Source: Flavisolibacter ginsenosidimutans
GTDB lineage: Bacteria; Bacteroidota; Bacteroidia; Chitinophagales; Chitinophagaceae
DNA length: 64,000 nt
NCBI RefSeq assembly: GCF_007970805.1
Contig: NZ_CP042433.1
Coordinates: 124,001 to 188,000 of the forward strand
Direction of reading: 5' to 3'
Positions within the stretch are counted from its first letter, which is position 1, and every line of letters starts with the position of its first letter. Under the pieces are notes generated by a model. It saw nothing but the letters and a program-made list of their open reading frames with translations. It was not told the DNA's origin and made no database searches. This document shows positions 46,557 through 60,963 of the stretch, piece by piece. The position numbers and the translations under genes are program-made.

Positions 46557-48272
46557 ATGAAAAAGACAACGATTTTTTTCCTCATACTCACAACTAGTTT
46601 GGTGGTTATTGTTGCTTCGTCGTGCCGCAAATACGAGGAGCAACCGAAGGACTGGTTCACGTCCGACCTCACCTTTGATTCGCTTGACCGGAACGGCGTG
46701 GTTGCGGGTTACGATCTGAACAATATTTACACTTACATCCCCGATGGCTTTAACCGCGTTGACGGTGATTTTTTAGACGACGCAGCCGGCGAGGCTTTGC
46801 CTTCGCGTTACAATACATCGGTGGAGAATTTTTTGAAAGGAACCGTTACCGTACTCAATAATCCCGATGCGTACTGGGGCAACAGTTATTACGGCATTCG
46901 CCGCGCCAATATTTTTTTAAAGAGCATTGACCGCGTACCCATTGCCGCACAAACCAAGCAATACTACAAGTCGGAAGCACGGTTTCTCCGCGCCTTTTTT
47001 TACTGGGAATTGTTGAAGCGCTACGGCGGCGTGCCTTTGCTGGGCGATACGGTTTTAAGCACCACCGAAAACATTGAATTGCCCCGCGCAAGCTTTGCAC
47101 AAACGGTTGATTACATCGTAAGCGAATGCACCGCCATGAAAGACAGCATGCGGCCTGACCCGGTGTCAACATCCGATTGGGGACGTGCTTCGAAAGGCGC
47201 GGCCGTTGCGCTGAAATGCCGCGTGTTGTTGTATGCAGCAAGTCCGCTTTTTAATGGCGGCGGCATTGAAACAGATCCAACAAAAAAAGCCCTGACCGGC
47301 TATCCAACCTACGACGCTGCACGCTGGCAAAAAGTGGTGGATGCCGTTACCGAATTCAACGCTCTGGGCACGTATTATAAATTGGTCACAAGCGGTTCGC
47401 CAACGGCTTTCGCTTCGGTGTTTACCACCAAAATGAGTTCGGAAATCATCTTTGCCAAACAAGTATCCAATAATTCATCACTTGAAGTAAGCCAGTCGCC
47501 GGTTGGTTACGTGGTGTCCAATACAAGAAGCCTGGGGTTAACAAGTCCCACGCAAAATTTTGTTGATGCCTTTCCGATGGCAAACGGTTTGAGCATTAGC
47601 GAAACCGGTTCGGGCTACAACGCTGCCACGCCTTATACGGGCCGCGATCCGCGCCTGGCGGCCACTGTTTTTTACAACGGATATACCTGGCTTGGCCGCG
47701 CCGTGCAAACCTTTAACGGTGGTTTGGACAAGCCCGATAACCCGGCTGTGGCGCCGGTGCAAACAAGAACCGGTTATTACCTGAGCAAATTTCTTGGCAA
47801 CTTCGGCGGCAGCACGGCGTTCAGCAGTCAAAGCCACAATTTTCCCATCTTTCGTTACGCTGAAATCCTGTTGAATTATGCTGAAGCGTTGAATGAATTG
47901 GGACAAGTAGAAAGTGCCGTTACGCAAATTAAAACGCTGCGTGCAAGAGCAGGCATCGCTGCGGGCACCAACAGCCGGTACGGCATCAAGGCAAGCATTA
48001 CGCAAACCGAAATGCGCACACTCGTTCAAAACGAACGGCGCATTGAGCTGGCTTTTGAAGAACACCGGTTCTGGGACATTCGCCGCTGGAAGATTGCCGA
48101 TCAGGTTTTGTCAACACCGCTGACCGGTGTAAGAATCACGGCAGGCACAACGCCAACTTACCAATCCATACTGGTCATGACGCCGGCATTTCCCGCACGG
48201 CTTTATCACATGCCCATTCCGTACGACGAGATCACAAAAAATTCAAAGCTCATTCAAAACGAGGGCTGGTAA
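46557..48272 (+). CDS. RagB/SusD-family glycan-binding lipoprotein
   Basis: SusD-type surface lipoprotein of 571 residues, beginning MKKTTIFFLILTTSLVVIVA with the lipobox cysteine after SS. The TPR-rich body contains RFLRAFFYWELLKRYGGVPLLGD near 138-160, and the C-terminal half has FPIFRYAEILLNYAEALNE, RARAGI and NERRIELAFEEHRFWDIRRWK, all hallmarks of RagB/SusD. It forms a pair with the SusC 12 bp upstream and is followed 31 bp later by a second susC. The ligand is probably the polysaccharide attacked by the downstream enzymes. Confidence 0.95.
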   Translation: MKKTTIFFLILTTSLVVIVASSCRKYEEQPKDWFTSDLTFDSLDRNGVVAGYDLNNIYTYIPDGFNRVDGDFLDDAAGEALPSRYNTSVENFLKGTVTVLNNPDAYWGNSYYGIRRANIFLKSIDRVPIAAQTKQYYKSEARFLRAFFYWELLKRYGGVPLLGDTVLSTTENIELPRASFAQTVDYIVSECTAMKDSMRPDPVSTSDWGRASKGAAVALKCRVLLYAASPLFNGGGIETDPTKKALTGYPTYDAARWQKVVDAVTEFNALGTYYKLVTSGSPTAFASVFTTKMSSEIIFAKQVSNNSSLEVSQSPVGYVVSNTRSLGLTSPTQNFVDAFPMANGLSISETGSGYNAATPYTGRDPRLAATVFYNGYTWLGRAVQTFNGGLDKPDNPAVAPVQTRTGYYLSKFLGNFGGSTAFSSQSHNFPIFRYAEILLNYAEALNELGQVESAVTQIKTLRARAGIAAGTNSRYGIKASITQTEMRTLVQNERRIELAFEEHRFWDIRRWKIADQVLSTPLTGVRITAGTTPTYQSILVMTPAFPARLYHMPIPYDEITKNSKLIQNEGW

Positions 48273-48303
48273 TTCATTCCAAAACGAAGTAAAAGCTTAT
48301 ACG

Positions 48304-51300
48304 ATGAAATCATTTTTATTCTTTTTGTTTGCCTTGCTAACGCTTGCCTGCACCAAAGCCGTTGCGCAGCAGGTAAGCGGCACGGTGTCCGATTCAACCG
48401 GCAACGCCATTGTAGGCGCTACGGTTGCCGAAAAAGGCGTGAAGGGAAACGGCACCAGCACCAATGCCTCGGGACGGTTTTCGCTTAACTTAAAAGGCGG
48501 CTCGCACACGCTGATTGTTTCAAACGTAGGATACGATGCGCAGGAAGTGCCGGTGAGCAACGGCAATGCCGTAAGTGTTGTGTTGAAGAACGCCGCCAAC
48601 AGTTTAGCCGATGTTGTGATTGTGGGTTACGGCCGTCAAAAGAAAGTAACAACCACCGGCGCTATCAGCACCGTTTCCGGCGCAGACTTGCGTGAAAATC
48701 CATCGGCAAGCATTCAAAACACAATGGCTGGAAAGTTACCCGGCTTCTTCTCGCAGCAAACATCCGGGCAGCCGGGTGCCGATGGCGCAACGTTTTACAT
48801 TCGCGGTGTAAGCTCTTACAACGTGGGCAGCACAACGCCGTTGATTATTGTTGATGACATAGAATTTTCGTATGACCAGTTTGCCCGCCTCGACCCGAAC
48901 GAGATTGAATCCATCACCATTTTAAAAGACGCTTCTGCTACGGCGGTTTACGGTGTAAGAGGCGCAAACGGTGTAGTGATTGTAACCACACGCCGCGGCA
49001 AAATTGGCGCTCCGCAGATTTCTTTTCGTGCCGAAACAAGCTTGCAGCAACCCGACATTTTTCCGCAATTTTTAAATGCGTACGATGCGGCCGTATTGTA
49101 CAACCAGGGAAGGAAAAACGACGGACTTGCGCCGCTGTTTTCAGATGCTGACCTGGCTGCCTTTCGCGATCATACCGATCCTTACGGCCACTCGGATATT
49201 AATTGGAAAAATGTGCTGTTCAAAAAATTCAGCCGTCAATACCGCGGCAACTTCGACATCACCGGAGGAACAGAAAAAGTTCGTTATTTTATTTCGGCGG
49301 GTTATCTCTACCAGGACGGAATGGTGAAAGATTTTGGCAGCCCGCTTGGCATCAACAACAATTATTACAACGAACGATACAACTACCGTTCAAACCTTGA
49401 CATAAAGGTTACACGCACTACCGATCTGCGCTTTGATTTATCGGGCAACGTTAGCACCATTAACACACCGCAGGTTGGAAGCCCCAACGGCTGGAACGAT
49501 GTGTTTGCCGATTACGGAAGCATTTGGACGCTTGCGCCGTGGGCTTACCCGCTTTACAATCCCGATGGCTCGTTGGGTTATAGCCAGTGGGCGAAAAGCC
49601 CCGGCACCGGCGGCACGGTTTACGACGTGAACAACATCATTGGCCGTCTTACGTATTTGGGTTATACACGCCGCTTTGAAAACAACATGAACTTGCTTTC
49701 AACGCTTAACCAAAAGCTTGATTTTATCACAAGAGGCTTATCAATAAAGGGCACGCTTTCGTATGCCTCCAATTACAACAATCCGAACGTGAGCATGTCG
49801 GGCGGAGAGTTTCCTTCTTACATCTACGATCCGGCAACCAATACGTACACGCCGCGCAGCACAAACACTTACCGTGTTCGCCGTCTTATTCGCGGTTCCA
49901 GCAACGGCAGCACCATCCGGCTGGTTACCAGTCAGGCTGCGCTGAATTACGACCGCACTTTTACAGGGCATCACGTATATGGATTAGCCATGTTCCTGCA
50001 ACAATCCGATACAAGGGCCAGCAGCAACAGCGTTTACAATTTTATTCCGAGCAATTTCAGAAGTTATATCGGCCGCGTGGGTTACGATTACCGGCAGAAA
50101 TACATGGTTGAATTCAACGGCGCTTACAACGGCTCCGACCGTTTTTCGGCCGCAAACCGTTACGGCTTTTTTCCCGCGGGCTCGGCTGGATGGAACGTTT
50201 CGGAAGAAGGCTTCTTTAAACGCAACATTAAATTCATCAGCCGCATGAAGCTGAGAGGTTCTTACGGTTTGGTTGGAAACGACAAACTGGGAAGCTTCGC
50301 TTATTATTACCAGCAAACCTACGGATCGGCGGGCGGGCAGGTTTTCTTTGGCAACCCGAGCGCCAACAGCGGCACGGCCATTTACGAAGGCACATTGGGC
50401 AACTTAAACGTGAGCTGGGAAAAAGAAAAGAAACTTGACCTCGGCGTTGAACTCGGCTTTTTCAACAACAAGCTGAACGCAACCGTTGAATACTTCAACA
50501 ACAACCGCTATGACATTCTCACCGATCGAAGCGGCAAAACCGATTCGCGTTTTGGCTCGGTGTCGGCCGTGTTCGGACAAGGCCTTCCGCCGGTGAATCT
50601 TGGTAAGGTGAACAACAAGGGCATTGAAGTAGAAGTAAATTATGCCGGCACGATTGGGAAAGATTGGTCGTATTCGGTAAAGGGAACGTATTCCTATGCA
50701 AAGAACAAAATTGTCTTTGCCGACGAACCTTCTTACAAATACGATTACCAGTCGTACACAGGCCATGCCATCAACACGCAACGGGTTTACACCTGGATTG
50801 GTTTTTACAAGGACAGCAACGACATTGCCAAGAGCGCAAAGCCTGCGGGCCTCACCGTTCGTCCCGGCGATTTGAAATATGCCGACTTGAACGGCGACGG
50901 CATCATTGACGGTTACGACGCGAAAGTGCAGGGCAATCCAAACGTTCCGAATACGACTGCTGGTTTGAATTTATCCGTTCGTTATAAAGGCTTCAACATC
51001 GGTGTATTCTTCCAAGGATCGTTCAATTTTAACGTGCGTGGTTTGGCGGAAGCCATTCAACCTTTTGGCGGGAACTTCCGCGCCATTCATCAGCAGGCAT
51101 GGACGCCAGACCTCGGCGACAACGCGAAGTTTCCCTTGCTGACGTTTATTCCGGGCATCAGCGATTCGAGAGCCTATCCATCTACCTTCTATTTATTGCC
51201 CGGCGATTTTGTGCGGTTAAAAACAGCGGAGATTGGCTACACCTTGCCGCAAAGATGGATGAAGCCACTTCACATGAAGGAGATAAGAGTTTACAGCAAC

Positions 51301-51450
51301 GGCTACAACCTTATTACCTGGACAAAGCTGAGCCAACTTTATCAGCTTGACCCGGAAATTAACCAGGGAAGCACGGGCAGCAGCGGAACGGACCGTACCA
51401 ACTATCCGCCGCAACGCATTTTCAATTTCGGTATCAGCGCCACGTTTTAA
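48304..51450 (+). CDS. SusC/RagA-family TonB-dependent receptor
   Basis: Second outer-membrane transporter of this locus, 1048 residues. It has a signal peptide (cleaved near AVAQ), the carboxypeptidase-D-like domain (VSGTVSDSTGNAIVGATV, about 24-100), a TonB-box-like segment (DVVIVGYGRQKK), the plug (FIRG-type block FYIRGVSSYN, IIVDDIEF, ITILKDASATAVYGVRGANG) and a full barrel ending FNFGISATF. It is full-length, unlike the domain-less paralogue at 43773. Two different receptors in one locus suggest import of different oligosaccharide sizes or branches. Confidence 0.95.
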   Translation: MKSFLFFLFALLTLACTKAVAQQVSGTVSDSTGNAIVGATVAEKGVKGNGTSTNASGRFSLNLKGGSHTLIVSNVGYDAQEVPVSNGNAVSVVLKNAANSLADVVIVGYGRQKKVTTTGAISTVSGADLRENPSASIQNTMAGKLPGFFSQQTSGQPGADGATFYIRGVSSYNVGSTTPLIIVDDIEFSYDQFARLDPNEIESITILKDASATAVYGVRGANGVVIVTTRRGKIGAPQISFRAETSLQQPDIFPQFLNAYDAAVLYNQGRKNDGLAPLFSDADLAAFRDHTDPYGHSDINWKNVLFKKFSRQYRGNFDITGGTEKVRYFISAGYLYQDGMVKDFGSPLGINNNYYNERYNYRSNLDIKVTRTTDLRFDLSGNVSTINTPQVGSPNGWNDVFADYGSIWTLAPWAYPLYNPDGSLGYSQWAKSPGTGGTVYDVNNIIGRLTYLGYTRRFENNMNLLSTLNQKLDFITRGLSIKGTLSYASNYNNPNVSMSGGEFPSYIYDPATNTYTPRSTNTYRVRRLIRGSSNGSTIRLVTSQAALNYDRTFTGHHVYGLAMFLQQSDTRASSNSVYNFIPSNFRSYIGRVGYDYRQKYMVEFNGAYNGSDRFSAANRYGFFPAGSAGWNVSEEGFFKRNIKFISRMKLRGSYGLVGNDKLGSFAYYYQQTYGSAGGQVFFGNPSANSGTAIYEGTLGNLNVSWEKEKKLDLGVELGFFNNKLNATVEYFNNNRYDILTDRSGKTDSRFGSVSAVFGQGLPPVNLGKVNNKGIEVEVNYAGTIGKDWSYSVKGTYSYAKNKIVFADEPSYKYDYQSYTGHAINTQRVYTWIGFYKDSNDIAKSAKPAGLTVRPGDLKYADLNGDGIIDGYDAKVQGNPNVPNTTAGLNLSVRYKGFNIGVFFQGSFNFNVRGLAEAIQPFGGNFRAIHQQAWTPDLGDNAKFPLLTFIPGISDSRAYPSTFYLLPGDFVRLKTAEIGYTLPQRWMKPLHMKEIRVYSNGYNLITWTKLSQLYQLDPEINQGSTGSSGTDRTNYPPQRIFNFGISATF

Positions 51451-51482
51451 AACAAAATCTTTTGAGCACACAACATTGTTAT

Positions 51483-53303
51483 ATGAAGAATTTAGTCATT
51501 GCCATTGCTGCTTGCCTGGTGCTTGCATCGTGCACAAAAAACAGCGGCTTTCTTGAAAACAAAACGACGGCACTTGACGAAGCGGCCGTGTTTTCGGACA
51601 GCCTTCGCACCATTCAGTTTTTGAACGGTATTTACGCCGAAGGCACGTTCGGCAACACCGATTTTGCAGGCATTGGTTTTTCGTTCAACAAGCGCCGTTG
51701 GGAAACACACGGCAACCAGGAACAATCCGTTGACGACGGTGAGTATTCCTTGAGTTCCGCTACCCGTCCATCCGTGATGTTTTACCAGGGTACGTTTTCG
51801 GCGGCCAACTACGGCTCAAGCCCGCCCGCAACCGACATCTGGAATACACCTTATAAAAATATCCGCCGCTGCAATTTGCTTCTTTCGCATTTGGAATCCG
51901 TTCCGCTTTCGGCCGCCATGAAAGCAAGAATCAAGGGCGAAGTAAAATGCCTGCGTGCCTGGTATTATTTGCAGCTTTTGATTATTTACGGCGGCGTGCC
52001 CAACGTGGGTGATAACGTTTACGGCATTGATGATTTCATTAACCTGCCACGGCAAAAATTTGCCGACCTGGTTTCTTACCTGTCTAATGAATTGGATGAA
52101 GCGGCGAAGCTGTTGCCAACTCCCGGTGTGCCGCTTGCAAGCGGCGGCTACGACGATTTTGATTACGGCCGCGTAACAAAAGGAACGGCTATGGGTTTGA
52201 AATCAAGACTGCTTTTGTACGCCGCAAGCCCGCTGTTCAACGGCGGCGCCATACCCGCAGCCTCGGCAGAACAAATTCCCCTGGTTAGTTATTCAAGCTA
52301 CGATGTAAAACATTGGCAAGACGCAGCCGACGCAGCCTTGGCAGTCATTAACTCCGGCTATTATTCGCTTTACGTAAACAACTCGCAACCCGGCGCAGGC
52401 TTTTATCTTGGTTTTATAAACCGCGTAAACCCTGAAAATATTTTTGTGGTTACACGGCCCAACAACAAAGACTTTGAAGGTTATTACTTGCCCGGTACAA
52501 GAGGCGGAGCAAACTACACCAGGGCTACGCAAAATTTGGTGGATGCCTTCCCCATGAAGAACGGCAAAGCCATTACCGATCCGACATCGGGTTACAATCC
52601 GGCCAATCCATACATCAGCCGCGATCCGCGTTTTAATTACACCATCATTTTTAACGGAGCCAAATATCAAAGCAACGCCAACACGCAAGATTTTGTATGG
52701 ACCTTTACAGGAACCGGTCAAACCGGCGATGCTTTTTCTTCCGGTGGCAACACGGGCTATTTTGTTCGCAAGATGTGCGACAGCACCGTAACGAATAGCG
52801 TGGGTGCAAGCCCCGCACGCAACTGGCCGCTGATGCGCTATGCCGAAATTCTTTTGAACTACGCAGAGGCAATTAACGAGGTGGGACAAACAGCGCTGGC
52901 TTATCCAAAGTTGCAGGAGTTGAGAGCAAGAGCGGGCATTGATGCGGGCAGCAACGGTTTGTACGGCATGAAGTCAAACATGACACAAGCCGAGATGCGT
53001 GCTTTCATTCAGAACGAACGGCGCATTGAACTTGCCTACGAAGACCAGCGCTGGAATGACATTCGCCGCTGGAAGATTGCAATGACCTTGTACAACGGCG
53101 GGCCAACGGGTTTCAACCAGGTGATGCACCCGATTCGTGTAGGCAGCAGCGGCTCGTTAACCACCGGCGCAGGCTTGTCCTTCACGTATCAAATTGAAAA
53201 TACCATTCGCCAACACACTTTCCGCCCGGAGATGTATTTGTTGCCAATACAAGACGCAGAGATACGCAAGATGCCGGCAATGCTTCAGAACCCGGGTTGG
53301 TAA
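51483..53303 (+). CDS. RagB/SusD-family glycan-binding lipoprotein
   Basis: SusD-type lipoprotein of 606 residues, partner of the SusC ending 33 bp upstream. The open frame runs up to a TTG at 51462, but the ATG at 51483 gives a clean lipoprotein signal, MKNLVIAIAACLVLASC. Conserved blocks include VKCLRAWYYLQLLIIYGGVPN, RLLLYAASPLFNGG, WPLMRYAEILLNYAEAINE and NERRIELAYEDQRWNDIRRWK. It is clearly related to the SusD at 46557 but diverged throughout, so the two pairs are not a recent duplication. Confidence 0.95.
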   Translation: MKNLVIAIAACLVLASCTKNSGFLENKTTALDEAAVFSDSLRTIQFLNGIYAEGTFGNTDFAGIGFSFNKRRWETHGNQEQSVDDGEYSLSSATRPSVMFYQGTFSAANYGSSPPATDIWNTPYKNIRRCNLLLSHLESVPLSAAMKARIKGEVKCLRAWYYLQLLIIYGGVPNVGDNVYGIDDFINLPRQKFADLVSYLSNELDEAAKLLPTPGVPLASGGYDDFDYGRVTKGTAMGLKSRLLLYAASPLFNGGAIPAASAEQIPLVSYSSYDVKHWQDAADAALAVINSGYYSLYVNNSQPGAGFYLGFINRVNPENIFVVTRPNNKDFEGYYLPGTRGGANYTRATQNLVDAFPMKNGKAITDPTSGYNPANPYISRDPRFNYTIIFNGAKYQSNANTQDFVWTFTGTGQTGDAFSSGGNTGYFVRKMCDSTVTNSVGASPARNWPLMRYAEILLNYAEAINEVGQTALAYPKLQELRARAGIDAGSNGLYGMKSNMTQAEMRAFIQNERRIELAYEDQRWNDIRRWKIAMTLYNGGPTGFNQVMHPIRVGSSGSLTTGAGLSFTYQIENTIRQHTFRPEMYLLPIQDAEIRKMPAMLQNPGW

Positions 53304-53325
53304 ATCAATCTGTAAACGAAAGTCA

Positions 53326-57886
<4,561 letters not shown>

Positions 57887-57887
<1 letters not shown>

Positions 57888-58744
57888 TGATGAACAAAGC
57901 AATCACGGGTGTTTTCGCCTTTTTGACGGTAAGTTTTTGCGCTTGCAAAACAACGCATGATGTTGCCGGTTTTGGAACGGACATTGACAGGTACAAACTT
58001 GTTTGGGCCGATGAATTCAACAAAGATGGCAAACCCGATACAACGGCCTGGCGGTATGAAAAAGGTTTTGTGCGCAACGAAGAAGCGCAATGGTATCAGG
58101 AAGAAAACGCGTTTTGCAAAAACGGTTTGCTGGTTATTGAAGCACGAAAGGAATCGAAGCCAAATCCGCGTTACGAAGCGGGCAGCAAGGATTGGCGAAG
58201 AAGCCGGCAAACAATTGACTACACATCGTCAAGCATCAACACAGCAGGCAAACATTCCTGGCAATACGGACGCTTTTTAATGCGGGCAAGGATTGACATC
58301 AGCAGCGGCCTGTGGCCCGCGTGGTGGACCTTGGGCGTAAGCGGACGCTGGCCCGCAAACGGCGAGATTGACATCATGGAGTATTACAAAGGAAAGTTGC
58401 TGGCCAACATTGCTTGCATTGGCGCCAACCGCAAAGCCGAATGGTACAGCAACCGTTTTCCCATTGATTCAATGGGCGGACAAAAATGGGCTTCCGGCTT
58501 TCATGTGTGGCGAATGGATTGGGACGAAGAAGCCATTGCCTTGTACGTTGATGACGTGTTGCTAAACAAAACGGAATTGAGCAAATTGGTGAACAAAGAC
58601 GGTTCAGGCATCAACCCATTTAAACAGCCACATTATATGCTGTTGGACTTAGCTTTGGGCGGAATGAACGGCGGCGATTTGGGCGATACGAAGTTTCCGA
58701 ACCGCTTTGAAATTGATTACGTGCGGGTGTATCAAAAAAACTAG
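57887..58744 (+). CDS. GH16 endo-glycanase, lipoprotein
   Basis: Retaining endo-beta-glycanase of 285 residues. The catalytic strand is NGEIDIMEYY, with nucleophile Glu160 and acid/base Glu165. WPAWWTLG, the early LVWADEFNKDG and the C-terminal FEIDYVRVYQ are typical of GH16. A lipoprotein signal (FLTVSFCAC) suggests surface anchoring. The start overlaps the GH2 stop by one base, indicating translational coupling; the next codon is also ATG. GH16 covers laminarinases, agarases, carrageenases and endo-beta-1,3-galactanases. The neighbours favour endo-beta-1,3-galactanase, but sequence alone does not decide. Confidence 0.92.
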
Positions 58745-58798
58745 AAACAACAAATGCACAACAGAATCCGGCAACGCAATTTGTTACTGAGAAATATT

Positions 58799-60958
58799 AT
58801 GCGAAAGAGCAAAGCCGTTTTTCTTTTTTGTGCGCTTGCTCCCTTGCTCCTTTTTGCACAAGCAAGACGTTCGTCGCAACAATACAGCGCTTATCTTTTT
58901 GCGTATTTTACAGGCAATGCAAAAGCAGATGAATCCATTCATTTCGCCATCAGCAAGGACGGTTACAACTTTCGTGCGCTGAACAGCAACAGGCCGGTTC
59001 TTTCTTCCGAAAAAATCAGTTCAACCGGTGGTGTTCGCGACCCGCACATTTTGCGCGGAGCGGACGGAAAAACCTTTTACATGGTGGCAACCGACATGGT
59101 TTCTGCACTGGGCTGGAACGCAAACCGGGCGATGGTGTTGTTGAAGTCGAACGATTTGATTCATTGGTCGTCAAGTGTCGTCAACATTCAAAAACGTTTT
59201 CCGGGCAACGACAGTTTGCTGCGTGTTTGGGCGCCGCAAACGATTTACGATGATTCTGCAAAGAAATACATGATCTATTTCTCGATGAAGCACGGCAAGG
59301 ACCCCGACAAAATTTATTACGCATACGCCAACAAAGACTTTACTGATTTAGAAACAACACCCAGGCAACTTTTTTTCAGTCCTGACAATGCCGCCTGCAT
59401 TGACGGCGATATGATAAAAAAAGATGGCCGATATTATTTGTTTTTTAAAACAGAGGACAGGCAGCCCGGCATCAAGATAGCCGTGTCAAATCGCTTGACT
59501 TACGGTTATGCGATGCAAAGCAACGACTACGTGCAACAAACCGCCAGCCCGGTGGAAGGTGCGGGCACTTTCAAATTGAACGACGGCAGCGGTTATGTTT
59601 TGATGTACGACATGTACACCAGCGGCCGCTACCAATTTACAAAAACAACCGACCTGCGAAACTTCTCGATAATTGACAAGGACGTGAGCATGAATTTTCA
59701 TCCGCGCCACGGAACGGTAATGCCCATCACGGAAGAAGAAACCGAACGGTTGGTAAAAGAATGGCTGTCTTTCGACGACGCAATTTCATCTGCGGGCTCA
59801 AAGCAAATAAAAAAGTTGAACGTTGTTTCTGACACGGCGGCAAAAAAACTTTTTTTGCCGGTAAAGGCCGGAACAAACCTCGCGAATTTTAACCCGCAGT
59901 TTCTTCCGTTGGCGGGTGTTAGCGTTAATTCGAAATCGCAAAATTTCACTCACGGCCCGGTGCAATATTCGGTAGCCATAAAAGGCAGGGGCACGCAAAC
60001 CTATCAGGTTTTCGCAAAGGAGTTACACAACCCGGTGCTGGATGGTTTATACGCCGATCCGGACATCATTTATGCGGAGAAGACAAAAAAGTTTTACATC
60101 TATCCAACAAGCGATGGTTTCAACAATTGGTCGGGCACGTATTTCAAAACCTTTTCGTCAACGGATTTGGTTACGTGGAAAGATGAAGGCGTAATTCTCG
60201 ATTTGAATAAAGATGTTAGTTGGGCCAAACGAAATGCCTGGGCGCCTACCGTCATTGAAAGAAAGATTAACGGTCAGTACAAATACTTCTATTATTTCTG
60301 CGCCGCGCAAAAAATTGGCGTTGCTGTTGCGGACAATCCAACCGGTCCTTTTATTGATTCGGGCAAGCCCTTGATTGAGCAACGTCCCGACGGAGCAAAA
60401 GGCGGCCAGCAGATTGACCCCGATGTGTTTCAGGATCCGAAAACGGGCACGTATTTTTTGTACTGGGGCAACGGTTACATGGCCGGCGCAGAATTAAATG
60501 ATGACATGATTTCGCTAAAGCCGAATACCACAAAACTGTTGACGCCGGACACTACTTTTCGCGAAGGCACGCATGTGTTTTACCGGAACGGAACGTACTA
60601 TTTTATGTGGAGCGAAGACGATACCCGCAGTGAAAATTACCGTGTGCGTTACGGCACTTCAGATTCACCGCTTGGAAAGATCAGGGTTCCGCAAAACAAT
60701 CTTGTTATCGCAAAAGATCCATTCGTTGGCATTTATGCAACGGGGCATAATTCAACCATCCAGGTTCCCGGCAGAGACGAGTGGTATCTTGTTTATCACC
60801 GCTTCACCTACCCGTCTGGAATTTCGATGGGACGGGCCGCCGGCTATAACCGCGAAGTGTGCATTGATAAACTGGAATTCAACAGCGACGGCAGCATTAA
60901 ACAAGTAAAACCCACACACGAAGGAGTAAAGCCAATTGCCGTAAAAGCAAAGGATTAA
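58799..60958 (+). CDS. tandem GH43-type double beta-propeller enzyme
   Basis: A 719-residue exported protein with two five-bladed-propeller domains. The N-terminal one shows GGVRDPHILRGADGKTFYM, RVWAPQTIYDD and SPVEGAGTFKL. A linker of roughly 80 residues follows. The second has DGLYADPDIIYAEKTKKFYI, WAPTVIERK, QIDPDVFQD and TFREGTHVF. Each keeps the Asp-Asp-Glu arrangement expected of GH43, so both may be active. Members include arabinofuranosidases, xylosidases and exo-beta-1,3-galactanases. An in-frame ATG at 58754 exists, but the signal peptide starts at 58799 (MRKSKAVFLF). It follows GH16 and is followed by GH30 after 5 bp. Confidence 0.9.
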   Translation: MRKSKAVFLFCALAPLLLFAQARRSSQQYSAYLFAYFTGNAKADESIHFAISKDGYNFRALNSNRPVLSSEKISSTGGVRDPHILRGADGKTFYMVATDMVSALGWNANRAMVLLKSNDLIHWSSSVVNIQKRFPGNDSLLRVWAPQTIYDDSAKKYMIYFSMKHGKDPDKIYYAYANKDFTDLETTPRQLFFSPDNAACIDGDMIKKDGRYYLFFKTEDRQPGIKIAVSNRLTYGYAMQSNDYVQQTASPVEGAGTFKLNDGSGYVLMYDMYTSGRYQFTKTTDLRNFSIIDKDVSMNFHPRHGTVMPITEEETERLVKEWLSFDDAISSAGSKQIKKLNVVSDTAAKKLFLPVKAGTNLANFNPQFLPLAGVSVNSKSQNFTHGPVQYSVAIKGRGTQTYQVFAKELHNPVLDGLYADPDIIYAEKTKKFYIYPTSDGFNNWSGTYFKTFSSTDLVTWKDEGVILDLNKDVSWAKRNAWAPTVIERKINGQYKYFYYFCAAQKIGVAVADNPTGPFIDSGKPLIEQRPDGAKGGQQIDPDVFQDPKTGTYFLYWGNGYMAGAELNDDMISLKPNTTKLLTPDTTFREGTHVFYRNGTYYFMWSEDDTRSENYRVRYGTSDSPLGKIRVPQNNLVIAKDPFVGIYATGHNSTIQVPGRDEWYLVYHRFTYPSGISMGRAAGYNREVCIDKLEFNSDGSIKQVKPTHEGVKPIAVKAKD

Positions 60959-60963
60959 CCGCA

